DNA of 64,000 bases from Variovorax sp. IB41 (GCF_016405905.1 NZ_JAEFCB010000001.1:1116001-1180000); one strand, 5' to 3'. Positions 42,009 to 53,235 are shown, counted from the first letter of the stretch. A program made the numbers and translations. The notes: a model not told the origin generated them from the letters alone.

Positions 42009-42266
42009 TTGCGTCTGATTCTTTGGGGCAGCCTCCTGGCGCTGAGCCTCGTGGGTTGCGAAACCACCCGCCACGGCCGCGATCGCGACAACGACTACTA
42101 CGGCCGCCCGCCACCGCGGCCCTACTACGAGCCCGAGCGGGAAGCCCCGCGCGAGGGCCCGCGCCTGAGCGACATGCAGCAGCGCGCGCTGGACAACTGC
42201 ATCGTGCTGCCGACCCGCCAGGACCGTGCGCGCTGCCGCGCGACGGTCATGTCCACCGTCCGCTAG
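42009..42266 (+). CDS. Small lipoprotein with conserved C-terminal Cys motif
   Basis: An 86-residue protein. TTG 42009 follows GGAG and gives a standard lipoprotein signal ending LSLVGC (lipobox LVGC); GTG 41937 is in frame but adds an unlikely extension. The mature part is Arg/Pro/Tyr-rich (DYYGRPPPRPYYEPEREAP). It ends with LSDMQQRALDNC ... RARCRATVMSTVR, two cysteines 20 residues apart. The same ending occurs in the secreted protein at 47523-47924, so they are paralogues. Function unknown. Confidence 0.7.
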   Translation: MRLILWGSLLALSLVGCETTRHGRDRDNDYYGRPPPRPYYEPEREAPREGPRLSDMQQRALDNCIVLPTRQDRARCRATVMSTVR

Positions 42267-42437
42267 GCACGGCCCGCCGAAGCGCGGGCACCGGTCGCCG
42301 GGCCATGAACGCCGCGCCGGCGATCGAGGCGATTTGCCATCCGATCGATGCGAATTGCAGCGCTTGCGCACCCCTCGCTTTCTACGATCCGTCTCCAGCC
42401 GCGGCCCCCGAGCGCCGCGGTCAACAGGAGACAAAAG

Positions 42438-44063
42438 ATGAAATTCAAGCGCAAGATGCCCGGTGCGGGCTCCATCGCGGTCGTTGCCATCGCAGCACTG
42501 GTCGCATCTTGCGGCGGCGGTGATGGCGGCCACCCCGGCTTCGGCTTCGGCGCGGGCATCGCGCCTGCCCCGGTCCCCGTCCCGAACCCCGCCCCCGTGG
42601 CCAACGACCCACCCGTGACCGCTCAGCGCGCCTGCACGCTGCTTGCGGGAACGAAAGCCGCCGGTGCCACGGTTCTCGCCGCGGTCGAGGTTCCGGCCGA
42701 CGGCGACGTGCCGCTGTACTGCAAGGTCACGGCGCGAATCGACCCTGCCTTGAATCTGGAGATGCGGATTCCCAATGAATGGAACGGCAAGCTCCAGTAC
42801 ACCGGCGGCGGTGGCTTCGACGGATCGATTCCTCCGCTGAACGTCCTCAGCCTCGGCGCGCTCAAGCAGGGCTACGTCACCGTCAGCAGCGACTCGGGGC
42901 ACCAGGCGCCCGACTCCGATGCATCGTGGGCCATCGGCAATCCGCAGGCCGAGGCCCTGTTCGGCTACCTGTCGGTGCCCACCGTCATGGCGTCGGCGCT
43001 GGCGATGGTCAAGACAGCCTACGGCAAGGCGCCCACGCGCTCGTACTTCGAGGGCTGCTCCAACGGCGGGCGCGAAGGGCTCATCGCCGCGCAGCGCAAT
43101 CCCGCACTGTTCGACGGCGTCGCGGCGCGGGCGCCGGCGCTCAACTTCGTCGGCGCGATGGGCGCGTTCAACCGGAACGTGAAGGCGGTGCTCGCGCCCG
43201 GCGGCATGTTCACGCCCGCCAAGGTGGCCCTGCTGTCGAACGCGGTGCTGGCCGCCTGCGATGCGAAGGACGGCGTGGCGGACGGCATCGTGTCCAACCC
43301 GTCGGCCTGCAGTTTCGATGCGAAGGCGCTGCGCTGCAGCGGCGGCGCCGACACGGGCGACAGCTGCCTGTCCGATGCGCAGCTCGCGGTGGTCGACAGC
43401 TGGACGACGCCGGCCACCTTCGCCGGCGGGGCCTACCGCAATCCCGGCTGGGCGCTTTCGGGCAACGAGAGCACCCCGGGCGCCGGCTGGGACGCGTGGC
43501 TTCTCGGGCGCATGACGGCGCAGTTCATCCTGCAGGACTCGGGCATCAAGAGCTTCATCGCCCGCGACCTCACGATCGACACCCTGACCTATCCGTTCGA
43601 AAGCAACCTGGCCGCGCTGGCCCACATGTCGGCCACGCTCGATGCCACGAACCCCGACCTGCAGGCGTTCCGCCAGCGCGGCGGCAAGCTGATGCTCTGG
43701 CACGGCGGCGCCGACCCCGCGCTCAGCGCCCGCACCACGACGCAGTACTACAAGGACGCCGTCGCGGCCGCGGGCGGGCAGGCGGAGGCGGATGCCTTCA
43801 CGCGCTTCTACATCTCGCCGGGCGTGGCCCATTGCATGGGCGGCCCCGGCGCCGATACGAGCGATCTGCTCACTTCGCTGGACCAGTGGGTCGAAAAAGG
43901 CGTCGCGCCGCAGGTCCTGGCCTCCGCGAAGCTGGCGGCGGACGGCAGCACCAGCCTCTCGCGGCCGCTGTGCCCCTATCCGCAGTACCCGCGCTACACC
44001 GGGTCGGCCGGCGATGCGGTCGCCGCGACGGTGGCGGCGAACTTCAGTTGCACGTCGCCCTAG
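42438..44063 (+). CDS. Tannase/feruloyl esterase family lipoprotein
   Basis: A 541-residue secreted hydrolase. It has a lipobox-like end of the signal (LVASC, Cys25) and a Gly/Pro-rich linker. The catalytic Ser208 lies in EGCSNGGREG, and the His in GVAHCMGGPG. The Cys residues next to Ser and His form the CS-D-HC disulfide typical of this family, which de-esterifies galloyl, feruloyl or phthalate-type esters. The Asp is probably in LWHGGADPAL. ATG 42438 has AGGAG upstream. An AraC-type regulator follows, which may control it. Confidence 0.87.
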   Translation: MKFKRKMPGAGSIAVVAIAALVASCGGGDGGHPGFGFGAGIAPAPVPVPNPAPVANDPPVTAQRACTLLAGTKAAGATVLAAVEVPADGDVPLYCKVTARIDPALNLEMRIPNEWNGKLQYTGGGGFDGSIPPLNVLSLGALKQGYVTVSSDSGHQAPDSDASWAIGNPQAEALFGYLSVPTVMASALAMVKTAYGKAPTRSYFEGCSNGGREGLIAAQRNPALFDGVAARAPALNFVGAMGAFNRNVKAVLAPGGMFTPAKVALLSNAVLAACDAKDGVADGIVSNPSACSFDAKALRCSGGADTGDSCLSDAQLAVVDSWTTPATFAGGAYRNPGWALSGNESTPGAGWDAWLLGRMTAQFILQDSGIKSFIARDLTIDTLTYPFESNLAALAHMSATLDATNPDLQAFRQRGGKLMLWHGGADPALSARTTTQYYKDAVAAAGGQAEADAFTRFYISPGVAHCMGGPGADTSDLLTSLDQWVEKGVAPQVLASAKLAADGSTSLSRPLCPYPQYPRYTGSAGDAVAATVAANFSCTSP

Positions 44064-44142
44064 CCGGCATGGCACGGCATGGCGCGGAGGGGCGGGCTTG
44101 ACGCTTCGGATTTCAGGCCCCGGGGTGGTAGAAACCGCCTCG

Positions 44143-45183
44143 ATGCTGCGCTCCCCCGTCACCGTGTCGATGGCCTTCGTGCATGGCATGCTGGCCGGCG
44201 TGAAGGCCCGCGGGCAACTGTGCGACGCCTTCCTCGCCGACGCCAACATCGCGCCGGAGCTGCTCGCGCAGCCCGGCGCGCGGGTCACGGCGGACCAGTA
44301 CGTGGCGCTCTTTCGCTCGCTGGCCGAGCACCTGGACGACGACTTCCTCGGCCTCCTGTCCCGGCCTCTCAAGCGCGGCAGCTTCGCGCTCATCGCCCGC
44401 TCGGCCGTCGGCGCGGCCACGCTGGAGGCGGCCATGGGCCAGGTCTTTGAGACCTTCCGCCTGCTGCAGGACGACCTGGTGCTGGAGACGGTGCGCCGGG
44501 GCGACCTGGTCGCGGTCGCCATGCACTTCAACGCGCCCGGCGCGCCCCGGCCGCCCTTCCTGCACGAGCTCCTGCTGCGCACCTTCTGGCGCCTCCTGGC
44601 GTGGATGGCCGGCGGCCGGCTGCCCGCCGAGCGCTTCGACTTCGCTTTCGGGATGCCGCCCTATGCGGAGAGCTACGCGAAGGTCTTTCCCGCGCCGCTG
44701 CGCTTCGATTGCGGCCAGTCGGCGTTCTGGTTCAGCGCCGCGCGGCTGGACAAGCCCGTGCACAGGGACGAGGCGGCGCTGCGCGCCTTCATCGCCGATG
44801 CGCAGGAGAACCTGATCCTTCCGAGGCGCGAGGACGACATCGTCAGCGCGCGCGTGCGCGGCCACCTGCAGCACACCCTTCCCCATTGGCCCGACCTCGC
44901 CACGACCGCGCAGGCCCTGCACATGGCCGCCTCCACGCTGCAAAGAAAGCTGGCGGCCGAGGGGTCGTCGTTCCAGACGCTCAAGGACGAATTGCGGCTG
45001 GACATGGCCATCGTGCGCCTGCACACGAGCACCGTGACGTTCGCCGTCCTGGCCGACGAACTCGGGTTTGCCGACAGCGCGGCCTTCCAGCGCGCCTTCA
45101 AGGCCTGGACCGGCAGCGCGCCGGGCGCCTACCGGCGGGCAGACCACCGGGCGGATCACCGGACGGAGCGGCGGGACGGCTAG
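44143..45183 (+). CDS. AraC-family transcriptional regulator
   Basis: A 346-residue protein. Residues ~1-220 form the arabinose-binding-type N-terminal domain found in ArgR/OruR-like regulators (ADQYVALFRSLAEHLDDDFLGLLSRPLKRGSFALI in two adjoining parts). The C-terminal ~90 residues are two helix-turn-helix motifs (TTAQALHMAASTLQRKLAAEG and FAVLADELGFADSAAFQRAFK). GTG and TTG starts upstream are possible, but ATG 44143 fits the family. It follows the tannase gene by 79 bases. Its stop TAG shares CTAG with the stop of the convergent phospholipase gene. Confidence 0.85.
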   Translation: MLRSPVTVSMAFVHGMLAGVKARGQLCDAFLADANIAPELLAQPGARVTADQYVALFRSLAEHLDDDFLGLLSRPLKRGSFALIARSAVGAATLEAAMGQVFETFRLLQDDLVLETVRRGDLVAVAMHFNAPGAPRPPFLHELLLRTFWRLLAWMAGGRLPAERFDFAFGMPPYAESYAKVFPAPLRFDCGQSAFWFSAARLDKPVHRDEAALRAFIADAQENLILPRREDDIVSARVRGHLQHTLPHWPDLATTAQALHMAASTLQRKLAAEGSSFQTLKDELRLDMAIVRLHTSTVTFAVLADELGFADSAAFQRAFKAWTGSAPGAYRRADHRADHRTERRDG

Positions 45184-46859
45184 AGCAGGCTCTCGGGCAC
45201 CAGCGGCGCCAGCAGCTCCAGCTTCCAGCGCGCCCAGAAATGCGTTTCGGGCTCCGTGTGCAGGATCGTGTCGGCCGCATCGCCCGACGCCGGGCTCACC
45301 CATTCGATGCCGCCCTTGGGCCCCAGCTGCAGCTGGTAGGCGCCGTCCAGGCGGATGAAGCCGATCAGGCTGGTGAGCTGCTGCGCGATCTGCGGGCTGA
45401 AGATGAAGATGCCGATCTCGGTGTTGTGCAGCTCCGAGCGCGGATCGAAATTCATCGAGCCGATGAACACCGTCTTGCGGTCGATCACCGCCGACTTGCC
45501 GTGCAGCCGGCCGCTCGCCGAGCCGTACATGCCGAAGCGCTTGGTCTCCTCCACCCGCTTGGGGCTGAGCTCGTAGAGCTCCACGCCCAGGCGCAGCATC
45601 TGGGCGCGGTAGCGCCGGTAGCCGATGTGCACCAGCGATTCGTCGGTGGCCGCCAGCGAGTTGGTCACGATGCTGTAGCTCACGCCGTTGCCGCGGATGA
45701 CGCGGATCGACTCCATGCCGCCGCGCCCGGGAATCAGGTAGGGCGTGGTCTGCATGATCTCGCTCTGCGCGCCGCCCAGGTACCGCCGCACGTTGTAGAG
45801 CACGCTTTCGCTCGCCTCGTCGGCGGGCAGCCCGCGCCCTTCCGGCGTGGGCGCGAGGGCCTTGGCCGGCGGATCGGCATAGGCCTCGGCGCGCGCCCAC
45901 ACCAGCTTCAGCGTGCCCGCATCAAGGTCCTTGGCCAGCGGGTTGTTGCCCAGCAGGTCGGTGGAGTCGGGCTCCTCGGGATGCAGGGTCTCCGGCCCGC
46001 TGGTCAGGCGGTCGAAACGCTCGCGCAGTTCCTTCGGCGATTCGCTGCCCTTGGCCACCAGCGATTCGATCGGGTAGACGTAGGGGCTGTTCCAGTACAT
46101 GTCGAACAGCGATGACAGCCGGGGCACCACCGCGCCCGCGACCAGCGTGTCGATGTCGATGAAGTTCGAGCCCCCGTCGCGCAGGAAATACTCGTTGGCG
46201 ATGTTGCGCCCGCCCATGACCGCCATCGTGTTGTCCACCACGTAGAGCTTGTTGTGCATGCGGCGGTGCACGCGGTCGAAGTCGAACAGCGACGCGGCCC
46301 AGCGCGTGCCGAAGCGGTCGCGCCCCGCGGGAAACGGGTTGAACAGGCGCACCTCGACGTTCGGATGCGAGGCGAAGCTGGTGAAGAGCGGGTCGGCGCC
46401 CGCCGTGTAGAGATCGTCCACCAAGAGGCGCACGCGCACGCCGCGGTCGGCCGCATCACGCAGCGCCCGCAGCAGGTAGCGGCCGGTCTCGTCGTTCTGC
46501 ACGAGGTAGTACTGCACGTCGATGGAGCGCTGCGCGCGGCGCGCGAGTTCGATGCGCGCATGCAGCGAGAACTGCGGCATCGGCAGCAGGCGGAATCCGC
46601 TCAAGGGTTCGCCGGGCGGCGCGGCCGCTTTCACAAGGCGGCCGAGCATCGTCTGCGCGCCGTCGGCGACGGCCATCGACGGCTTGCGCTGCACGTCGGT
46701 GGGCAGGCCCGCGCAACCGGCCAGGCAGAGCGCGGCGAGGCCGGCGAGCAACCACGCCAGCCGCGCCAGCTGCGTCAGCTGCGTCAGCTGCACCAGCTGC
46801 ACCAGCTGCACCAGCCATTGGGCGCACGGTTTTTCAACCCGGTCGGGGATGTGGGACAT
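45180..46859 (-). CDS. Phospholipase D-family lipoprotein (ClsC-like)
   Basis: A 559-residue protein with a lipobox (CLAGC) and two HKD motifs: RRMHNKLYVVDNTMAVMGGRNI and GRLHGKSAVIDRKTVFIGSMNFD. Around the first motif it shows VQYYLVQNDETGRYLLRAL, a typical ClsC/YmdC segment. Such proteins make cardiolipin from two phospholipids or cleave phosphodiesters at the membrane. The signal region is preceded by a short repeated Leu-Val-Gln/Leu-Thr-Gln stretch coded by 9-base units (46765-46815). ATG 46859 was chosen. Its stop overlaps that of the AraC gene. Confidence 0.85.
   Translation of the reverse strand: MSHIPDRVEKPCAQWLVQLVQLVQLTQLTQLARLAWLLAGLAALCLAGCAGLPTDVQRKPSMAVADGAQTMLGRLVKAAAPPGEPLSGFRLLPMPQFSLHARIELARRAQRSIDVQYYLVQNDETGRYLLRALRDAADRGVRVRLLVDDLYTAGADPLFTSFASHPNVEVRLFNPFPAGRDRFGTRWAASLFDFDRVHRRMHNKLYVVDNTMAVMGGRNIANEYFLRDGGSNFIDIDTLVAGAVVPRLSSLFDMYWNSPYVYPIESLVAKGSESPKELRERFDRLTSGPETLHPEEPDSTDLLGNNPLAKDLDAGTLKLVWARAEAYADPPAKALAPTPEGRGLPADEASESVLYNVRRYLGGAQSEIMQTTPYLIPGRGGMESIRVIRGNGVSYSIVTNSLAATDESLVHIGYRRYRAQMLRLGVELYELSPKRVEETKRFGMYGSASGRLHGKSAVIDRKTVFIGSMNFDPRSELHNTEIGIFIFSPQIAQQLTSLIGFIRLDGAYQLQLGPKGGIEWVSPASGDAADTILHTEPETHFWARWKLELLAPLVPESLL
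46765..46815. repeat. 9-base tandem units inside the signal region of the phospholipase D gene
   Basis: GTCAGCTGC twice and ACCAGCTGC three times follow one another with a degenerate unit at each end. Read on the minus strand they give an alternating leucine/glutamine stretch next to the lipoprotein signal. The unit is nine bases, so copy-number change would not shift the frame. Confidence 0.65.
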
Positions 46860-46983
46860 GGAAGCGAGAGAAGTGGGCAAGCGCACGAAGCGGAATGGGA
46901 GGACATCCGCGGCTCGCGGTTTCTACCATGCGCGCGCGCTGCGGCGGAGGGCGCCCCTTGTGGCGCCGCTCGGTGCGCGGCGC

Positions 46984-47253
46984 TCAGGCGTCTGCGGGAA
47001 TGGTGGTGCCCGAGACCTCGCTCGCCGGGCTGCGCTGCGGCGTCCATTGCCGCACGAAGTGGTCCGCCCGCAGCGTCGCGCGCTCGACCGCCGACTCCCA
47101 CGACAGTTGCTGCGTGATCACCAGCGCGCACCGCGCAACGCCGTGCTGGCTCAACTCCGCAAGCCCCGCGTAGGTGCCATGGTGCGTACGCGCGAGCTCG
47201 ATCCAGCATGCCCAGCCTTCCGGGACGTGGATATCGAGGCGCACTGTGTCCAT
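46984..47253 (-). CDS. Small hypothetical protein
   Basis: An 89-residue soluble protein (MDTVRLDIHVPEGWACWIEL...). The Trp/His-rich segments (WACWIELARTHHGTYAGL, HFVRQWTPQR) do not match a family I recognise. ATG 47253 gives the full length; no signal peptide or membrane segment is seen. It lies 124 bases before the phospholipase gene on the same strand and its role is unknown. Confidence 0.55.
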   Translation of the reverse strand: MDTVRLDIHVPEGWACWIELARTHHGTYAGLAELSQHGVARCALVITQQLSWESAVERATLRADHFVRQWTPQRSPASEVSGTTIPADA

Positions 47254-47522
47254 AGTTTCCAGACCATAGGCCTTTGTGCCGCGGATTCCAATAAGTGAAT
47301 CCCTTAGTACTACTTCACCTGTTCATGGGATGTGAAGGTTTGCGAGGTGGGGCAGGCGCCCGGCTGCGTCGGCTGGCCGCGGCCCGCGGACGTTGAGCAG
47401 GGAGCCGTGCGAACGCGGCAGCCTCGACCCTACGTTCGCGCAGGACGACCGGCTACATTCGGCGCACGGCAGACCTTTCACACTGCACAGACATCCGGCA
47501 ATCACAGAACAGGCCACGCATC

Positions 47523-47924
47523 ATGAAAAAACTCGCTCTCTTCGCATTCCTCGGCCTCATGAGCGCCGTCCCCGCCATGGCCCAGGGCGAGTACAGCTAC
47601 GAAAACGACCGCCGCTACTGCGCCAGCGGCCGCTCGGGTATGGACTTCAACTCCTGCATGCGGCAACTGCGTCACGACCGCGAACGCCAGGATCGCCGCG
47701 AGTACGAGCGGCGCGAATACGAGCAGCGCCGCGAGTACGACGGCCGCCAGCGCTGGCAGGAGCCCGCGCCGGTCTACGTGCCCGAGTACCAGCGCCAGCC
47801 CCAATACCAGCAGGAACGCCCCAAGCTCAGCGACATGCAGGAGCGCGCCCTCAACAACTGCAACCTGCTCGCGCCCCGCGACCAGCCGCGCTGCCGCGCG
47901 ACGGTGATGTCGACGGTCCGCTAG
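47523..47924 (+). CDS. Secreted Arg/Tyr/Gln-rich protein, paralogue of the lipoprotein at 42009
   Basis: A 133-residue protein with a signal peptide ending PAMAQ. The mature part has a charged helix of Asp-Arg-Arg-Glu-Tyr repeats (RQDRREYERREYEQRREYDG) and a Pro/Gln/Tyr-rich linker. It ends LSDMQERALNNC ... QPRCRATVMSTVR, almost the same ending as the lipoprotein at 42009-42266. An additional Cys pair lies near residues 34 and 46. The shared ending suggests an interaction or disulfide-bonded module in the envelope. Function unknown. Confidence 0.72.
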   Translation: MKKLALFAFLGLMSAVPAMAQGEYSYENDRRYCASGRSGMDFNSCMRQLRHDRERQDRREYERREYEQRREYDGRQRWQEPAPVYVPEYQRQPQYQQERPKLSDMQERALNNCNLLAPRDQPRCRATVMSTVR

Positions 47925-47962
47925 GCGTTTTCTTCGCCGGCCCGCGCGGGCCGGCCTGCCGC

Positions 47963-48610
47963 ATGACGCTCGACCTGTTCGACGACCCTCCCCGCAGCGC
48001 CCGCGAAGCGATCGGTTCCGGCGCCTTCGTCCTCCCCGGTTTCGCCCTGCCCCTTGCCGACGAGTTGCTCTCGGCCGTGCGGGCCATCGCGCAAGACGCG
48101 CCCTTCCGCCATCTCGTCACGCCCGGCGGCTTCACGATGTCGGTCGCGCTCACCAACTGCGGCGCGCTCGGCTGGACCAGCGACCGCCGCGGCTACCGCT
48201 ACAGCGCCACCGATCCCGACACCGGCAAACCATGGCCCGCCATGCCCGAGGCGTTCGCGCGCCTGGCCCGCGAGGCCGCTTCGGCCGCCGGCTTCGAGGG
48301 CTTCGCGCCCGATGCGTGCCTCATCAACCGCTACGCACCCGGCGCGCGGCTTTCGCTGCACCAGGACAAGGACGAGCATGACTACGGCGCGCCGATCGTC
48401 TCGGTCTCGCTTGGCATGCCGGCCGTGTTCCTGTTCGGCGGGCACGAACGCGGCGACAAGGCCGCGCGCATTCCGCTCGCGCACGGCGATGTCGTGGTCT
48501 GGGGCGGCGAGGACCGGCTGCGCTACCACGGCGTGCTGGCGCTGAAGGACCAGCCGCATCCGGCGCTGGGCAGCCTTCGCATCAACCTCACGTTCCGGAA
48601 GGCCGGCTGA
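47963..48610 (+). CDS. alkB: Alkylated DNA repair dioxygenase AlkB
   Basis: A 215-residue Fe(II)/2-oxoglutarate dioxygenase. The iron ligands are His133 and Asp135 in SLHQDKDE and His189 in LRYHGV; 2-oxoglutarate is held by the Arg pair in LRINLTFR (Arg206, Arg212). RYSATDPDTGKPWPAMP and INRYAPGARL are the nucleic-acid lid and core blocks of E. coli-type AlkB. It removes 1-methyladenine and 3-methylcytosine. No ada gene is adjacent. The ABC transporter gene begins seven bases downstream. Confidence 0.93.
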   Translation: MTLDLFDDPPRSAREAIGSGAFVLPGFALPLADELLSAVRAIAQDAPFRHLVTPGGFTMSVALTNCGALGWTSDRRGYRYSATDPDTGKPWPAMPEAFARLAREAASAAGFEGFAPDACLINRYAPGARLSLHQDKDEHDYGAPIVSVSLGMPAVFLFGGHERGDKAARIPLAHGDVVVWGGEDRLRYHGVLALKDQPHPALGSLRINLTFRKAG

Positions 48611-48616
48611 CCCCGC

Positions 48617-50427
48617 ATGCAGAAGACCCCCGAAACCACCGAGACCAACGACCCCGGCAACGCGATCCGCGCGCTCTATGCCGCGCTCTGGCACTTCGCG
48701 GCCGGCGCACGCGGGCAGTTGCTCGGCGCCACCGCACTGCTCGCGTCTTCGCAACTGATTCGCCTCGCGCTCCCCTACCTCGCGGGCCAGGCCATCAATG
48801 CGCTGCAGCGCAGCGACTTCAGCGGTGCCGGCCGCTGGATCGGCACGCTGGCCGCGGTGTACGTGGGCGCGTGGGCGCTGCACGGGCCGGGCCGCATCCT
48901 GGAGCGCAACGTCGGCCTGAAGGTGCGCGAGCGCCTGGCCGACGAGCTCTACGCGCGCATCGCCGCAGCGCCGCTGGCCTGGCACGACGGCCACCATTCG
49001 GGCGAGCTGCAGCACCGCGTGCACCAGGCCAGCCGCGCGCTCGCGGACTTCGCGCAGAACCAGTTCATCTGGCTCACCAACGCGGTCAACTTCGTCGGGC
49101 CGCTGGTGGCGCTCGCGCTGCTGTCGCGCACCAGCGGCGTGACGGCGCTCGTGGGCTATGTGCTGATCGGCCTGGTGATCGTGCGCATCGACCGCGCCCT
49201 CATGAAGCTCGCGCGCGCCGAGAACGATGCCGACCGGCGCTATGTGTCGGCGCTGCTCGATTTCCTGGGCAACGCATCGACCGTCATCGGCCTGCGGCTG
49301 CAGGGCGCGTCCCGATTGCTGCTGCGCCGTCGCATGGCGGCGATTTCGCTGCCGCTCAAGCGCACCGTGGTGCTCAACGAAGGCAAGTGGTTCGCGGTCG
49401 ATCTGATGGGGCTCGCGCTCACCTGGGGGCTGGTCGTCATCTACGTATGGCAGGCGCGCACGCCGGGACAGGCGGTGATGCTGGGCGCGGTGTTCATGAT
49501 CTACCAGTACGCGCAGCAGGCGGCCGGCGTGGTGACCTCGGTGGCCGCCAACTTCAGCTTCTTCGCGCGCATGCACACCGACTATTCAAGCGCCGAGCCG
49601 ATCTGGCAGGCGCCTTCGGGCGATGTGCTTGCCACTGCGCCCGAGCAGGTGCCCGAGCGCGAACGCATCGATGCGGGCGCGACGTGGGCGCAACTGGGCG
49701 TCGATGCGCTGCAATGGAAGTACGCGCCGCGCGGCGAACCCATCGCCGATGCGACAGAGCCGCCACGCAGCGGCCTGCACGACGTCGCGCTCACCCTGCG
49801 CCGCGGCCAGCGCGTGGCCCTTGTCGGCCCGAGCGGCGGCGGCAAGAGCACGCTGCTGCGCGTGCTCGCCGGCCTCTATGCGCCGAATGCCGGCACGCTC
49901 ATGCTCGACGGCCAGCCGGTCGACTGGCCGCAATTGCGCCGGCTCGCCACGCTGATTCCGCAAGAGACCGAACTCTTCGAAGCCAGCGTGCGCGAGAACC
50001 TCGCCTTCGGCCAGCCCGCGGACGATGCGCGCCTGCTCGCCGCGCTGCACACCAGCACCTTCGACGAGGTGCTCAAGGCCAACCACGGCGACCTGGACAC
50101 GGCCGTGTCGGAGCGCGGCTTCAACCTCTCGGGTGGGCAGCGCCAGCGCCTGTGCCTCGCGCGCGGCGTGCTCGCGGCCGAGGGCAGCTCGCTGCTGCTG
50201 CTGGACGAGCCGACCAGCGCGCTCGATGCCAACACCGAAGCGCGCGTGCTCGAACGCATCGCGGCGGCGTTTCCCAACGCCTGCGTGATCGCGTCGATCC
50301 ATCGCCTGAGCCTGCTCGAGCGCTTCGACACCGTGCTGCTGATGGAGGCCGGCCATGTGCTCGACCACGGCCCGCGCGACGAAGTGCTTGCGCGGCAGCC
50401 GCTGTTGCAGCGCATGACGGCGCCGGC

Positions 50428-50431
<4 letters not shown>
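48617..50431 (+). CDS. ABC exporter with fused membrane and ATPase domains
   Basis: A 604-residue half-transporter. The N-terminal ~330 residues hold six helices; the ATPase part has Walker A GPSGGGKSTLLR, the signature FNLSGGQRQRLCLARG and Walker B LLLLDEPTSALD. It has the ABCB/MsbA layout, so it should work as a homodimer exporting a lipid, drug or peptide. The substrate is unknown. It follows alkB by seven bases. Its stop TAA shares a TTAA palindrome with the stop of the convergent monooxygenase. Confidence 0.87.
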
Positions 50432-51897
<1,466 letters not shown>

Positions 51898-52127
51898 CGC
51901 CACGCTCCGATCCGCAGCCATTCCACAAACAAAAACAAATGCATTGATTGACTCCAAAATCCGCCGACTCCGGCGAGGGCCGGCGATTCTGAAGTACACC
52001 CCCGGGGCTTCTGCAAGCCCCCTTGTGAGTTATATTCTGGAAGTGCCAGGAGACGGGTACGGCCCACGCGGCCCGCGACGTTTCCACCAGGCTCCCCCCA
52101 AATTCAACGCCCCTTCGAAGACCCGCT
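51898..52127. other. Intergenic region between the monooxygenase and the LacI gene
   Basis: 230 bases between the monooxygenase start and the LacI stop. They contain an AT-containing segment (TTGTGAGTTATATTCTGGAAG near 52022-52042) followed by CCAGGAGACGGG. This looks like a promoter and ribosome binding site but leads into no convincing reading frame on the plus strand. I see no riboswitch or tRNA here. It may carry the monooxygenase promoter on the minus strand. Confidence 0.35.
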
Positions 52128-53198
52128 CTAAGGCAGGTTCTCGCGAAAGATCACCTGGCTGCGCGTCGTCTCCACGCCGCTCAACGCCTCGCGCTTGTCG
52201 CGCAGGTTGGTGAAGATGCGCACGCAGCTCATGAGCGTGGTGTGCGGGCTTTGCGTGATCACCGCGTCCATGCTGCCGTCGATGAGAAGCGCGCGCGTGT
52301 CGGGCGTGAGGCCGTGGCCGATGAAGACCACCTTCTGCTCGCGCCCCGCTTCCTTCAGCGCGCGCGCCACGCCATCCGAGGCGCCGCCGATGTTGTAGAT
52401 GCCGCCCATGTCGGGGTACTGCTCCAGCAGCGCGCGGGTCTGGCGATAGTTCTTGCCCGCATCGTCCTGGCCTTCGCGCAGGCCCACCACTTCGAGCCGC
52501 GGGAACATCTCGTCGATGACATGCAGGAAGCCCGCTTCGCGCTCCTCGTGCGCCTTGTAGCTGAGGCTGCCCGCGATGAGCGCGACCTTCGCGGTGCGCG
52601 CGCCGATGAAGCGGCCGATGAGATAACCGGCCGTGCGACCGGCCGCGCGGTTATCGAGCCCCACGAACGCCGCGCGCTCGGAGTTCGAGAGGTCCGAGAT
52701 CAGCGTGACCACCGGCAGCCCGCGCGCCGCCAGTGCGGCCACCGCCTCGCGCACCGCCGGATGCTCCAGCGCCATCATCGCGATGCCATCGCAGCGCTGG
52801 CCGTGCCGCCGCAACGCGTTCGCGAGCTCGTGCGGATTGAAGCTCTCGATGAACACCGTGCGGCACTGCACGTTGAAGGGCGCCCAGTGCTCCTGCGAAT
52901 AACCCACCATGTCGCCCAGCATGCGGATGAAGCGGTTGGTGCCCGCGGGCAAGAGGAACACCAGCCGCAGCGGCGGCGGCGTCAGCGCCGCATAGAGCTC
53001 GGGCCCCGGCAGGTAGTCGAGCTCGCCCGCGGCCTTGAGCACGCGCTGCACCGTGGCGTCGCGCACGCCGGGCCGCCGGTTGAGCACGCGATCGACCGTG
53101 GCGGTGGACACCTGCGCCGCGCGGGCGATGTCCACCACGCGCGCACGCCGTGCATTGGAAGGAGGTGCATCGGAAGGAGGTGAAGGGTTATCCCGCAT
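52128..53198 (-). CDS. LacI-family transcriptional regulator of the acid-sugar cluster
   Basis: A 356-residue repressor. The N-terminal HTH is VVDIARAAQVSTATVDRVLNRRPGVRDATVQRVLKAA, read in two parts, with the hinge helix just after. The periplasmic-binding-like effector domain has IESFNPHELANALRRHGQRCDGIAMMALEHP and GLDNRAAGRTAGYLIG. It is divergent from the TRAP operon, so it probably represses it and binds the imported acid sugar or an intermediate. Three TGCATC-containing sites in the 125-base gap are candidate operators. Confidence 0.88.
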   Translation of the reverse strand: MRDNPSPPSDAPPSNARRARVVDIARAAQVSTATVDRVLNRRPGVRDATVQRVLKAAGELDYLPGPELYAALTPPPLRLVFLLPAGTNRFIRMLGDMVGYSQEHWAPFNVQCRTVFIESFNPHELANALRRHGQRCDGIAMMALEHPAVREAVAALAARGLPVVTLISDLSNSERAAFVGLDNRAAGRTAGYLIGRFIGARTAKVALIAGSLSYKAHEEREAGFLHVIDEMFPRLEVVGLREGQDDAGKNYRQTRALLEQYPDMGGIYNIGGASDGVARALKEAGREQKVVFIGHGLTPDTRALLIDGSMDAVITQSPHTTLMSCVRIFTNLRDKREALSGVETTRSQVIFRENLP

Positions 53199-53235
53199 AC
53201 ATCAAAAACCATCAGGAGCAAGTTTGACCCGGATG

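Noticed and set aside
51990..52110. Possible riboswitch or small gene near CCAGGAGACGGG
   Set aside because: No conserved thiamine, cobalamin or other riboswitch block is present and no coding frame with a sensible protein follows the ribosome-binding-like sequence.
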